A stretch of 64,000 bases of DNA from Incumbomyces delicatus (Eukaryota; Ascomycota; Eurotiomycetes; Chaetothyriales; Trichomeriaceae). Every line of letters starts with the position of its first letter. Within the stretch, counting starts at the first letter, position 1. The stretch spans positions 1,488,001 to 1,552,000 of the forward strand of contig JACJVS010000007.1 of the NCBI GenBank assembly GCA_017655985.1. Reading direction: 5' to 3'. Positions 32,858-42,137 of this stretch are shown here, piece after piece. The position numbers and the translations under genes are program-made. The notes beneath the pieces are model-generated. The model was not told the origin of the DNA and did no database searches. It worked only from the letters and a program-made list of their open reading frames with translations.

Positions 32858-34292
32858 ATGAAGCTCAACTTCAGAGTAAGGCGGTCACAGAGTGCAACAC
32901 CCGATCTCGACATTAACTAGGAGGTTAGGATCTTAAGCAGCAAAAGTTCACCATCGATGCCGAGCCCACGGACACAGTAAGCCAATCTCTGGAGCGTGAT
33001 GCCTGCCGAACAGGCGCTGACGTCTCGCCACAGATCCAACAGGTGAAAGAGAAGATTGCAACAGAGAAGGGATGGGAAGTATCATCGCAGAAACTCATCC
33101 ATGCAGGTGAGCATGAAGAGATCCCCCAGAGGCATACCATGTATTGATACCCCGCCCAGGCAAGATTCTCGCAGACGCAAACACGGTCGAATCGTACAAG
33201 ATTGAGGAGAAAGGGTTCATAGTATGCATGCTATCAAAGGTATGAAGTAAAACCTCATAAGCATGGATCTGGTCCCTGACCTATCACAAGCCCAAACAAG
33301 CGCCTGCTGCCGCAAAGCCCGCACCCCCTGCAACTCCTCAAGCAGCCTCTACCACCCCAGCCCTGCCTGCCGCGCCTCAGCAACAGCCAAGCGCAACGTC
33401 ACAGACTGCCGAGATCCCTCCTGCGACCCCTACACCTGCCCAACCAGCCGCTGCGGCCGGCCCCATAGGATTCGGTGATGAATCAGCCATGCTCGTTGGA
33501 AGTCGAGGCGAGACAGCGGTCCGAGAGATGGAAGCAATGGGCTTCGCTAGATCCGACGCCGAAGCCGCACTCCGAGCAGCATACTACAACCCAGATCGAG
33601 CCATAGAGTATCTACTCAATGGAATACCCGAGAACATTCAACAAGAGCAGGCACAGCGGCAACAGCAGGATCAGCCTAGCCAACAACCTGCATCACCTCC
33701 TGCAGGTGGGCCTGGCCCGGGCGCCGGCGCCGGCACAACTCTCGCTGCGCCACCGCAGCCAGCTACCGAGCAAACTACGGGTGGTGAAGATGTCAATTTA
33801 TTCGATGTCGCGGCCCAAGCCGCCCATGGGCAGGGCGGAAGAGCTAGAGCACCAAGAGCAGGACTGAGTGCTGGTTTCGACGTCCCTCCTGGGTCAGGTG
33901 CCGCTGCAGGAGGTGGTCAGCAGATGAATATGGACTTCCTCAGAAATTCGGAACATTTCCAGCATCTGCGAAGACTGGTCCAGCAGCAGCCGGCTATGCT
34001 CGAGCCTATCTTACAGCAAGTCGCCGAGGGTAATCCTCAGCTGGCCCAGATTATTAGTCAAAACTCGGAAGCCTTCCTGCAATTACTGTCTGAAGACATC
34101 AATCTTGGTGAGGGCGGCCAAGGCGAGCAGCCTGGTATCATCAATGTCACACAGGAAGAGTCAGATGCGATCGACAGGTTATGTGGCTTGGGATTCCCCC
34201 GGCAGCGCGTCATTCAAGCCTACTTTGCATGCAACAAAAACGAAGAGCTGGCTGCGAATTTCTTGTTTGACTATCGGGACGACGATGACTGA
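32858..34292 (+). CDS. rad23: Rad23 ubiquitin receptor (UBL-UBA-STI1-UBA)
   Basis: Five exons (32858-32875, 32929-32976, 33034-33106, 33160-33239, 33291-34292) give 406 residues, close to yeast Rad23 (398). The four introns are 51-57 nt. The spliced ubiquitin-like domain reads MKLNFR, DLKQQKFTIDAEP, VKEKIATEKGWEV, GKILAD and YKIEEKGFIVCML. A Pro/Ala linker follows, then UBA1 (MEAMGFARSDAEAALRAAY), a Gln-rich linker, the STI1/XPC-binding region (LRNSEHFQHLRRLVQQQP, ILQQVAEGNPQLAQ) and UBA2 (RLCGLGFPRQRVIQAYFACNKN), ending in DDDD. Rad23 shuttles ubiquitylated proteins to the proteasome and stabilises Rad4/XPC in nucleotide excision repair. The first coding exon is only 18 nt. It converges with smp3. 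Confidence 0.95.
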
Positions 34293-34562
34293 TGACTGCA
34301 AATTTGTGCAACCGAGGGATCGAGCGGTGCACGCATGAGGAGTCAAAGAAGGGCGGCCTCTTTCATAGAACATGCCCTTGTTGTGCCTGGTCTCGTTTCT
34401 GCAATGTCTGCACCACAAAGGCTGATGCATCACAATCACATTTATAGGCAGAAACCGCGCTTTTTAAATGTGGCTGGATGTACTGGGTACTAATCCTGAT
34501 CTAATTTCTCGATCGTATCCGTATTCTATCATCTTCACCTGTTGTTATTCTTGAGTATCGTG

Positions 34563-34604
<42 letters not shown>

Positions 34605-34860
34605 GCAGGAGCAACCTCCTTTCAACACTGTCACCGTGTTAACCTTTGCGTCGCCAGGCATCTCGTGAATAGGCAAATTGCTGCTTGCGTAGCGTGAACA
34701 TCAATTTTATAATTATATTGTTACATCGGTCTTTCTTTGGATTATTGCACGAAAAAAACAGCGTGTTCTATAGGGTATCACAAAAATCAGAGCAGGCCTC
34801 CATTGATCCCAGTCCTCGCAAAGATTGATCTCTTTCTCTCTCGGTTTCTTCCTGTCCCTA
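34293..34860. other. convergent 3' regions with CT microsatellite
   Basis: Between the convergent rad23 and smp3 stops. Holds the (CT)18 tract listed separately and AT-rich sequence near 34700. No gene seen. Confidence 0.5.
34564..34599. repeat. (CT)18 dinucleotide microsatellite
   Basis: Uninterrupted CT repeat of about 36 bp in the region 3' of rad23. It is followed at once by TTTCTTGCAGG, so on the plus strand it resembles a polypyrimidine tract with a 3' splice site. Confidence 0.9.
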
Positions 34861-36766
34861 TCACTCGTCTTCATGCAACACGGCACACTCCCTCTCTACC
34901 CTCCAGACACCTAGTCCTCGAAGGCTGATTAGCTTTCTGAGGGTTGCTGCCACACCGTCCTCTGCAATGTCCAGCCCATCCAAATTGACATGTCTCCTGA
35001 AAGTCGCCAGATGTGTGAGTCTTAACCCTTTGGCAGCGTCCTTGCCGTGATCGTGGTCTGTTGCCAGGATGAACGAGAAGTTCGATATGGGTGGTGTCGG
35101 AATCGGGAGATCAAAGCTGCTGAAGGCGGAAAAGGGTGCCGCGAGGAAGACTTGGGTGGCGGGTTCGTGAGAAATAGCGTTCGCGAACTTCTGGAGGATG
35201 TGTTGTTCATTGCAGAGAGGTAGGTGAGCGCTTAGGCTGACGTGGAGGGTTGTGTTGTTGGCACCGAGGAGGGGTTTGGTCTCGATGTTTACAATTTCAT
35301 CGGTGACAGGGTTGTGAGGGCTCATTCCGAGCAGGTAGAGTGAGGGAGGATAGGTTTTCCACCAGTGAACTTCCACCTGAGTCGCTGTCCCATGCGTATT
35401 CATGAGGGAGGTACGAATGATATCAGGCATGGCCAGTTGAGCGGGAATTATGCCGGCCTGGTGATACACACCCATGACAATGCTCATGGTGCCATTGAAG
35501 ATACACCAGGCAAGCCAAAAGCGTTTGCGCCAAACTTTGGAATCTGGTAAATCAATGTAAGTCAGGATGAGGGGGATGCATGGAAGAAGGAACCGTGGTT
35601 CTTGGTGAGGAATCACGCTGAGAATAATGGTGCCAGTGATAGCGGCGGTGAGGCATGGATTTTGAAGCATGGCATCAATGTTGAAGCTTGAGAGTCGTGG
35701 CGGGCCAGGCGTCAAGAGAAAGAGTGCAGGTCCGAGAAGTTGCGGGAGGTTGACAAGGAGGTGCTGGTAATGGGGGTGCAGTCCATGCTGCTTGAGGTTC
35801 GAGGCTTTGGTATTGTACACAAGGTTATTAAATGGCGTTATTATGGGTGAAGTATGGATGTAGTTGAACAGCGCTGAAAAGGAGGTTGTCGCTGCTGGTC
35901 CAGTGTAGAAGGCAGTGTCGGTTGCGACGGCGACGAAGAGCCAGAAAACAACCGAGCCGAGAAGTGCTAACATGGTCAAAGGTCTGCCTATCGTCAGCGC
36001 TATCCGGGGTTCATCAGAGCATCCACAAACCTGTTCAAAAGATGTGGCAAGAGCTGTGCGCCAGGTATCAGTAAGAAAGCGGGAAAGGTGATCCTGTTGA
36101 AAAGGCCGAGTACGACCAAAAACCCAAGCATGAAACCAGATGTGATGTAAGACCGTCGTGGCACTGCGTTGAAGCTCAGGCCCGCCTTCTCTTCTGTTGG
36201 GCTGGACGGGGCAAACCCAGTGCCGGCAATGCGTTGCATCAGCACCAGGCACCACAACACGACTAGCGTTTCAACCGAGTTCGAAAAGGTGTGCGTTTGG
36301 AAAGTCCAAGTCACGTATGACGATACGACGAGTGTCCAGGCATCGTTTCGCTTTCGACTCGGACGAGTGCGCACAAGCTCGTAGATCGCTCCCTCTTCCA
36401 GAACGAAACATAAGCCGAGCATGACAATGCGAGTGGTATAGTATATCGTCGCCGGCGATACCAGACCTTCGCCTTCTCTTGACCAGAGCACTTTCAACAA
36501 CGCCATCGGGAGGCCGTACACGGGCCATAATGGGAAGACACTTCGGATGGGTTTTGCAACCGTCCATTCCCAGGTGCGCACATTTTTGAAGCCAAACAGC
36601 TCGCCTGTGGAAGAGTCAGTGTTCTGAACAATGCTGTGGGTGCTTGCGACTCACCAGCTATGACTTCCGGCCCTTGAAAGATCTCATCTGGGTGGAGGTA
36701 ACTGGGTGAGAGGGCAAAGTAAACACGAAGAAGCAGAAGCAAAAGGTAGGTACGCTTCCACATCAT
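34861..36766 (-). CDS. smp3: GPI mannosyltransferase 4 (Smp3, family GT22)
   Basis: Three exons (36655-36766, 36031-36604, 34861-35983) with introns of 50 and 47 nt give 602 residues. The second acceptor is GGCAG before 35983, which keeps the frame; an upstream TAG is not usable. The N-terminal membrane segment is followed by LHPDEIFQGPEV, the GT22 HPDE motif with its catalytic acid, then WTVAKPIRSVFPLWPVYGLP. About eight to ten hydrophobic segments follow. SVIPHQEPRFLLPCIPL carries the conserved HQEPRFL block of the family. Smp3 adds the fourth mannose to the GPI precursor in the ER lumen, using dolichol-phosphate mannose. It diverges from skp1. PIG-B/Gpi10 and Alg9/Alg12 share the fold; the early HPDEIFQ and overall length favour Smp3. 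Confidence 0.87.
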
Positions 36767-38028
36767 GGCGTTTCATGGACGGCAGACATTTGAATGTATC
36801 GCATATTGTTGATAATCTATTACTTAGAACAAAAAACTCGCCATTGCTGCTAAATGAAAAGGAATGGCGAAAGTTGGAAAATGGGTGCAAATACTGTAGT
36901 TGACCACCTCGAGGTTGTATGGAGTTTGCACGGTACCGATGTTGTCCTCATCCTGCCTAAAACTTGGCCAACCTTGAATTCCACGTGAGACCCCAGTCCC
37001 ACCGTAGCCTTGTTTTCAGCACTCACAGCTTGAGCCCTGTAGTTCGGTTACAACGTTTGCATCGACATTCGAAACATTTCTATAGCGAAGAAATCTATTC
37101 GACCATTAATGCTGTTTCTGACCCCAGGCGAGACAAGGCTCTCTCGGCCATGGACGGGCACTAAGCTTGGACAGGCAAAGAGGCAGACATTGTCAAGGCC
37201 GCGCTAAGTCAGGCAACAATGACTTCACTATTATTACCAGCTCGCCCACGCCCTCCCGGAGCCTGCGTGCCTGCCTGGAAAACGAGGGTTCATCGTTAGC
37301 CTCTGCCTGTGACCGGTGGACTCGGATCTTGAACACATCTGCCTTTACCCATAGCGCTTGCGTCGCATGAATGCGTACTAAGTACAGCATGAAAAGTGGC
37401 CACAAATACCTAGGTTGCATGTTACTATGTATACTAAGCAATCCAATTAAGCAATTGTCAGACGGTTGCCTGGTTTGTTGCTGCCACTCAGATGACTCGT
37501 CGCAAACTAAATGGGTGGGTACTAGATACATACTTTGTAATAATGGCTGGGAAGGCTCAATGCGATATTACTTAAACTCTCGTCTGTAATCCCCGCAGTC
37601 TCCAATCGGCACAAAGTCATTCATATTCGAAATCCTTTTCAGAACTCAATCACCTTGAAATAGTCTTCCAAGCTATCTACTTACACTCGAGGTAAGCAAC
37701 GTTGTCCCTGTCTAGTCCTGCAGGGCCAAACGGAGAAGAACCGGCTGCAGCCATTGCGTTTCACGTGAAAACAAAGTCATCTGCCCGTTTGCGCCTCAGT
37801 CAACTCTCTTCACATATCTGAGTCTTGCAATCGATTTCAGTTACTGTGAGCCTGCGCTGCTGCTAGCATCAGACGTTTATAACAAGGCTCTGGCACCGCA
37901 CTGCTTCTTCAGCTGTCCACTTGTCTAAATCTCTATACACAACCACAAACATTCCTGACAAGCACTGACTATCTACAAGACCTCAACCAAGCCACACACC
38001 AACACCTCTCCGATAATTTTAAATCAAA
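36767..38028. promoter_or_regulatory. divergent promoter region of smp3 and skp1
   Basis: About 1.26 kb, no frame with family signal. The plus-strand leader just before skp1 is rich in CA and CT, typical of highly expressed fungal genes. A possible 5' UTR intron (GTAAGC donor near 37693, CAG near 37840) is suggested but not supported further. Confidence 0.4.
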
Positions 38029-38587
38029 ATGTCTGAGAAGACTGAGCAGCCGCAGCTCATCCTTGAGTCCTCCGACAACGAGCATATCCACGTTGACAAG
38101 GATGTTGCCGAACGTTCCGTCTTAATCAAAAACATGGTCAGCGACCTCGGAGAAGAGGCTATGACAGAGCCCATCCCCATTCCGAATGTCAACGCAGCTG
38201 TGCTCAAGAAGGTCATCGAATGGTGCACGCACCACCGAGCCGACCCGGCCCCGACCACGGACGACGACTCGGACTCTCGAAAAAAGACCACGGACATCGA
38301 CGATTGGGATCAGAAGTTCATGCAAGTCGACCAGGAAATGCTTTTTGAGATCATACTTGCTGCAAACTATCTCGACATCAAACAGCTGCTCGACGTAGGC
38401 TGCAAGACTGTTGCCAATATGATCAAGGGCAAGTCTCCGGAGGAAATCCGGAAGACCTTTAACATCACAAATGATTTTACTCCCGAGGAGGAAGACCAGA
38501 TCAGACGGGAGAACGAATGGGCAGAAGAGTGAGTCGTGATGAATTTTCAATCCGTGACCTATTTACTGACACCCATGCAGCCGGTAA
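38029..38587 (+). CDS. skp1: Skp1, SCF ubiquitin ligase adaptor
   Basis: Exon 1 (38029-38528) and a 7-nt last exon (38581-38587) across a 52-nt intron (donor GTGAGT, branch ACTGAC, acceptor GCAG) give 168 residues. Without splicing the frame stops at 38532 as WAEE; with splicing it ends WAEDR, the usual Skp1 terminus. Domains: a POZ-like fold with LILESSDNEHIHVDKDVAERS and PIPNVNAAVLKKVIEWCTHH, a variable acidic loop, then the F-box-binding helices with DQEMLFEIILAANYLDIKQLLDVGCKTVANMIKGKSPEEIRKTFNI and FTPEEEDQIRRENEWAEDR. Skp1 bridges Cul1 and F-box proteins (SconC in Aspergillus). The stop codon lies in the first unit of a heptamer repeat. Confidence 0.95.
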
Positions 38588-38613
38588 GCGGTAAGCGGTA
38601 AACGGTAAGCGGT
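38582..38613 (+). repeat. CGGTAAG heptamer tandem repeat, 4.6 units
   Basis: Four heptamers (CGGTAAG, CGGTAAG, CGGTAAA, CGGTAAG) and a partial CGGT. The first unit supplies the last codon (CGG) and stop (TAA) of skp1. Each unit also contains GGTAAG, a perfect 5' splice-site consensus. Confidence 0.85.
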
Positions 38614-39545
38614 TCCAACCACTACTTTGGTCAGCTGCTGGGAACTACGAAAATGCAGAGCTGGACTGTGGGCAACGCACTTGAGGTCATTGCACGGCGT
38701 CCTGGCGCTTCAGTGGCATACTTATATATTGTCGTGATTGTTTCAGAATCATGAAACACCCAACATACGTTTGAGCCATCGCTCTAGTAACCCGTCACGG
38801 CGAGATGGCTGAGCATGAGCGACTGGCGGAGCTTGCTGCCATAAAGCGTGATAATATCAATACCGCAGACCGAATCAACCTATGTCTTTGGCACCAGTGA
38901 ATTACATTTTCTTCGAATTGTGATTTGGCATGCCCTACCGGAGGAGCCACACCTTCTTCCCTGATCCATATCCAGCGAAAACGCGCCACCACTTTGTTCA
39001 GTAATATGCGTGCTATTCTAACGCAGGTCTTTCATCCTTGGACTGGCGCTGATGGAAGAAATGACCCAGCGAACTCAGTATATACGTGTCGATCTCCCTC
39101 CTTCATAGCGTCTACAAAATAAAAGACTCAGATGCCATTGTTTCTCCACATCGCGACGGTCGAGGAATTGTACAGGGCTCGTTGGTAGGTGTGCGAAGTT
39201 ACATCTTAAGAAACACATTGTAGCGCAAACGGCTTCGGCCCACTGCGGGAATTCTGGACAGAAAATACAGTGAATCCACGTGAGCCTCGCTCAAAGCAAT
39301 CCATTTATTGTGATGTAGAAACCTTGTGACCTCAGTGCTTGACGCTCAAGCATTCTGTATGACAGTCAGAGAGTTGGGGAGCCATCTACCATGCTTCAAC
39401 TCCGATAAAAAATCGGTAACTGATCCTGCGCATTCCTCCATGGGCGGCTCTCGCTTTTTGCCTTCACTGCCATCGCTTCTCATCTGTCAAGCAGCTGGGC
39501 CTCCATTGCACTCGGATCACCAACAAAAAGATGTGCACGAGTCGT
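38614..39545. other. intergenic, no gene seen
   Basis: About 0.93 kb between the convergent skp1 and eL39 stops. A GGCGAGATGGCTGAG stretch at about 38800-38814 recalls a tRNA D-arm but nothing downstream folds as a tRNA. Confidence 0.45.
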
Positions 39546-39941
39546 CTAGATTCCGATCCTAGTCTTTCGCCAATGTCTTCGCTTGGCGTTGTATCTGTTA
39601 CAGTCTTGCTGTCAGTCTCTGTCCCACATTCTAGTGCTCTCAGATGTCCGGGTCTCGTTCCCAAATCTTCCACCGCATCCCATGTCCCATGCCTCTATGC
39701 TATGTTTCACTCGAGGGGAATGCCGTACCTGATGGTGTTGCCAGTTCTCAGTCGAATCCACTGTGGGATCGGTCGGTTCTGCTTTTGCGCTTTGGCAAGC
39801 TTTTGCTTTGTTCGGAAAGATTTATGGCTCTACATAGGTTCGCATTAGTACATGTTCGTCAGAGTGTTTCTCTTCACCATATTCGGCATCGGATTAAGGG
39901 CTGAGAAATTTCGAGGAAACTGAGAGGGCGCATACCGGCAT
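39546..39941 (-). CDS. rpl39: large-subunit ribosomal protein eL39
   Basis: A complete 51-residue protein that appears only after splicing: exon 1 is 6 nt (39936-39941, ATG CCG), exon 2 39729-39829, exon 3 39546-39594. Intron 1 (106 nt) has donor GTATGC, branch ACTAAT and acceptor GTAG; intron 2 (134 nt) has donor GTACGG and acceptor ACAG. Phases agree. The product has the whole eL39 signature: SHKSFRTKQKLAKAQKQN, RPIPQWIRLRTGNTIRYNAK, RRHWRKTRIGI. Length and sequence are those of the universal small basic protein that lines the 60S polypeptide exit tunnel. Longer open frames across the same DNA on both strands are shadows. The gene diverges from etfB, with about 350 bp between the start codons. 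Confidence 0.95.
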
Positions 39942-40295
39942 CTTGACTTGTTGTGTCGTCGATATCGAGAAAAGTCGTCGTGCTGTGTCAGGCGCAGGCT
40001 TAGAATCTGCCGTCTAAACTCATACGCAACCGCAATTTTCCCGCACAGTAATTTGGCTTGGCGAGAATTTGGCCTGGCTCAGGCATTAAATTACGAAGCC
40101 TGAAGCATTAGCGAGCCGCTAAGACGTCCTCCGAGGTCCGAGTCGAAAAATGGGCAAAGCTCGTCATGAGCAAACGACAGCCAGGTCTTGCCTGAGCTCT
40201 CGAGACACAAAGCCGCGTTTTGAGCTGTTACGCTCCGGGTCTCGAAAATAAACCGATTCAATCAGTCTTGCGACATGCAGCCAACGGCAATCAGA
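39942..40295. promoter_or_regulatory. divergent promoter of rpl39 and etfB
   Basis: Short shared upstream region of about 354 bp. No named element recognised. Confidence 0.4.
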
Positions 40296-41159
40296 ATGTC
40301 ACAGAAGCTGCGAATATTAGTCCCCGTCAAGCGGGTCATTGACTATGCGGTATGCACCCAACAGAGAGCGACGACAGTTTGAACACTGGTCGACCGCTTC
40401 TGGACATTCTTTTGTACGAAATCAGTGCACTGATGGTTCTTCCAGGTTAAACCACGAGTAAAATCCGACAAAACCGGTGTGGACACTCAAGGCGTAAAGC
40501 AAAGCATGAACCCTTTCGACGAACTCTCCATCGAAGAAGCAGCACGCATGCGCGAACGCAAACTCCCTGTGGATGAGATCATTGCCATCTCTGCCGGTCC
40601 CGCAAAGTGCGCAGACACTCTCCGCACCGCCATGGCCATGGGCGCCGATCGCTCAATACACGTCGACGTAGCGGAGGACAGACCGCTCGAGCCGCTTATG
40701 GTTGCCAAGCTCTTGAAGGCCGTGGCCGAGAAGGAGAATATAAACCTATTATTACTAGGGAAACAAGCGATCGATGATGACAGTGGACAAACAGGGCAAA
40801 TGGTTGCAGCATTGTTGAATTGGCCACAGGCCACTCAAGCTGCGGAGGTCAAGCTGGATGGGGACCAGGTTACAGTCACGAGGGAAGTAGATGGTGGCAT
40901 CGAGACGCTAAAGGCGAAGTTGCCCATGGTCATCACGACAGATCTGCGACTAAATGAGCCGCGGTATGCGTCATTGCCGAACATCATGAAAGCCAAGAAG
41001 AAGAAACTAGAGAAGAAGAGTCTGAAAGATTACGGTCTGGAAGAAGCTTTCAGGTTGAAAACTATCAAAGTCGAAGAGCCACCTGCACGGCAAGGCGGCG
41101 GCAAGGTCGAGAATGTCGATGGCATGATTGAAAAGTTCAAAGAACTGGGCGTGCTATAG
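40296..41159 (+). CDS. etfB: electron transfer flavoprotein beta subunit
   Basis: Two exons (40296-40349 and 40446-41159) with a 96-nt intron (GTATGC..TTCCAG) give 255 residues. An in-frame ATG at 40275 would add seven. The start LRILVPVKRVIDYAVKPRV, NPFDELSIEEAARMRE, AMAMGADRSIHV, LLLLGKQAIDDDSGQTGQMVAALLNWPQ and the C-terminal signature segment EVDGGIETLKAKLPMVITTDLRLNEPRYASLPNIMKAKKK are textbook ETF-beta. With the alpha subunit it carries electrons from acyl-CoA and other matrix dehydrogenases to ETF-ubiquinone oxidoreductase in mitochondria. Beta binds AMP structurally; the FAD sits in alpha. As in other fungi there is no long presequence. Confidence is high for identity, slightly lower for the start. 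Confidence 0.95.
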
Positions 41160-42137
41160 TGCGAGGTAGGCGCGTCTGGACGATGTATCAACCACTTGTA
41201 CAGCTTTCACGCCATCTTCTGGCTCTACCAAACCCGCCCGTTTCTCAGTTCCCCAGGTTCAGACCCACACGACTGGCCTGCCGCTTACGCATGCTACAGA
41301 AATAAAAATAATCATTCTTTTATCTCCTGAGAATTGAGGTGGTTGCTTCGATATGACTGACGGCAACTGGGCAAGCAAAAGCAGCAGCTGTGGTCTAAAG
41401 CAGTCCCAGATTTATAATTATGAATTCAGGGACTGGTCTCGTTGCTAATTGAAAGCTGGACCCGCTATAGCACGCTGGCTAGAATTATGTTATATTGGTC
41501 GCATACATGGGTAGGTTGGCTCAGGCACTTCTGGATTGGCGGGGACAATTGTACAAAGTCAGGTAATTACTACGAAGCACAATTGTGTAGAGTCAAATAG
41601 ATCTCGAGCATCTAATTAGCTACGAAACTTTTCTTCGAATTACTTTCACGATAACAGAGTGATGCTAATGCGATCAAATCTGGACCCAGAGAGGATTGGA
41701 ACTGCGGAGGAAGATCAAGGTATTGTATTAGTACACGTCTTCTCTCGTGTCTATTCATACATTCAGATCATGAAGTGCCTGATCGTACGTTGTTTCCGTT
41801 GAACAGGAGCTTGTGCCTCGACAAGGGCTAGTAACTTACTGTGTGACTTTCCCGTATGAATAACCGGCGTTCGCTTATTAGGTGGCCTCTATGAGTGGCG
41901 ATGTGTGAACCATAGTAGGTGCAGGGGTGGAGTGGTACTAATAAAATGTTGACAACTCAAAAGAGATGTTCAAAGCTGACGCGTCCTTCGTGATGATTGT
42001 AGACCTAGCTGTCCTCAAATTGTACAAGATGGTGTCGATGTGACCAATGACACAAACAAGACATTCGGTCAAGATTCCGACCACCTGAGCAACATGCTGG
42101 TGAGGCGCCAGCAAGATGCAAGAGAAGTGTTTCCTGA
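41160..42137. other. intergenic, convergent 3' regions
   Basis: About 1 kb, AT-rich, between the convergent etfB and Mei2-like stops. No frame, RNA or repeat that I can support. Confidence 0.5.

Noticed and set aside
38800..38880. tRNA-like start GGCGAGATGGCTGAG
   Set aside because: No anticodon arm, T-loop or acceptor complement follows.
39531..39848. 105-codon plus-strand frame
   Set aside because: Lies antisense to the spliced eL39 gene, which has an unambiguous product.
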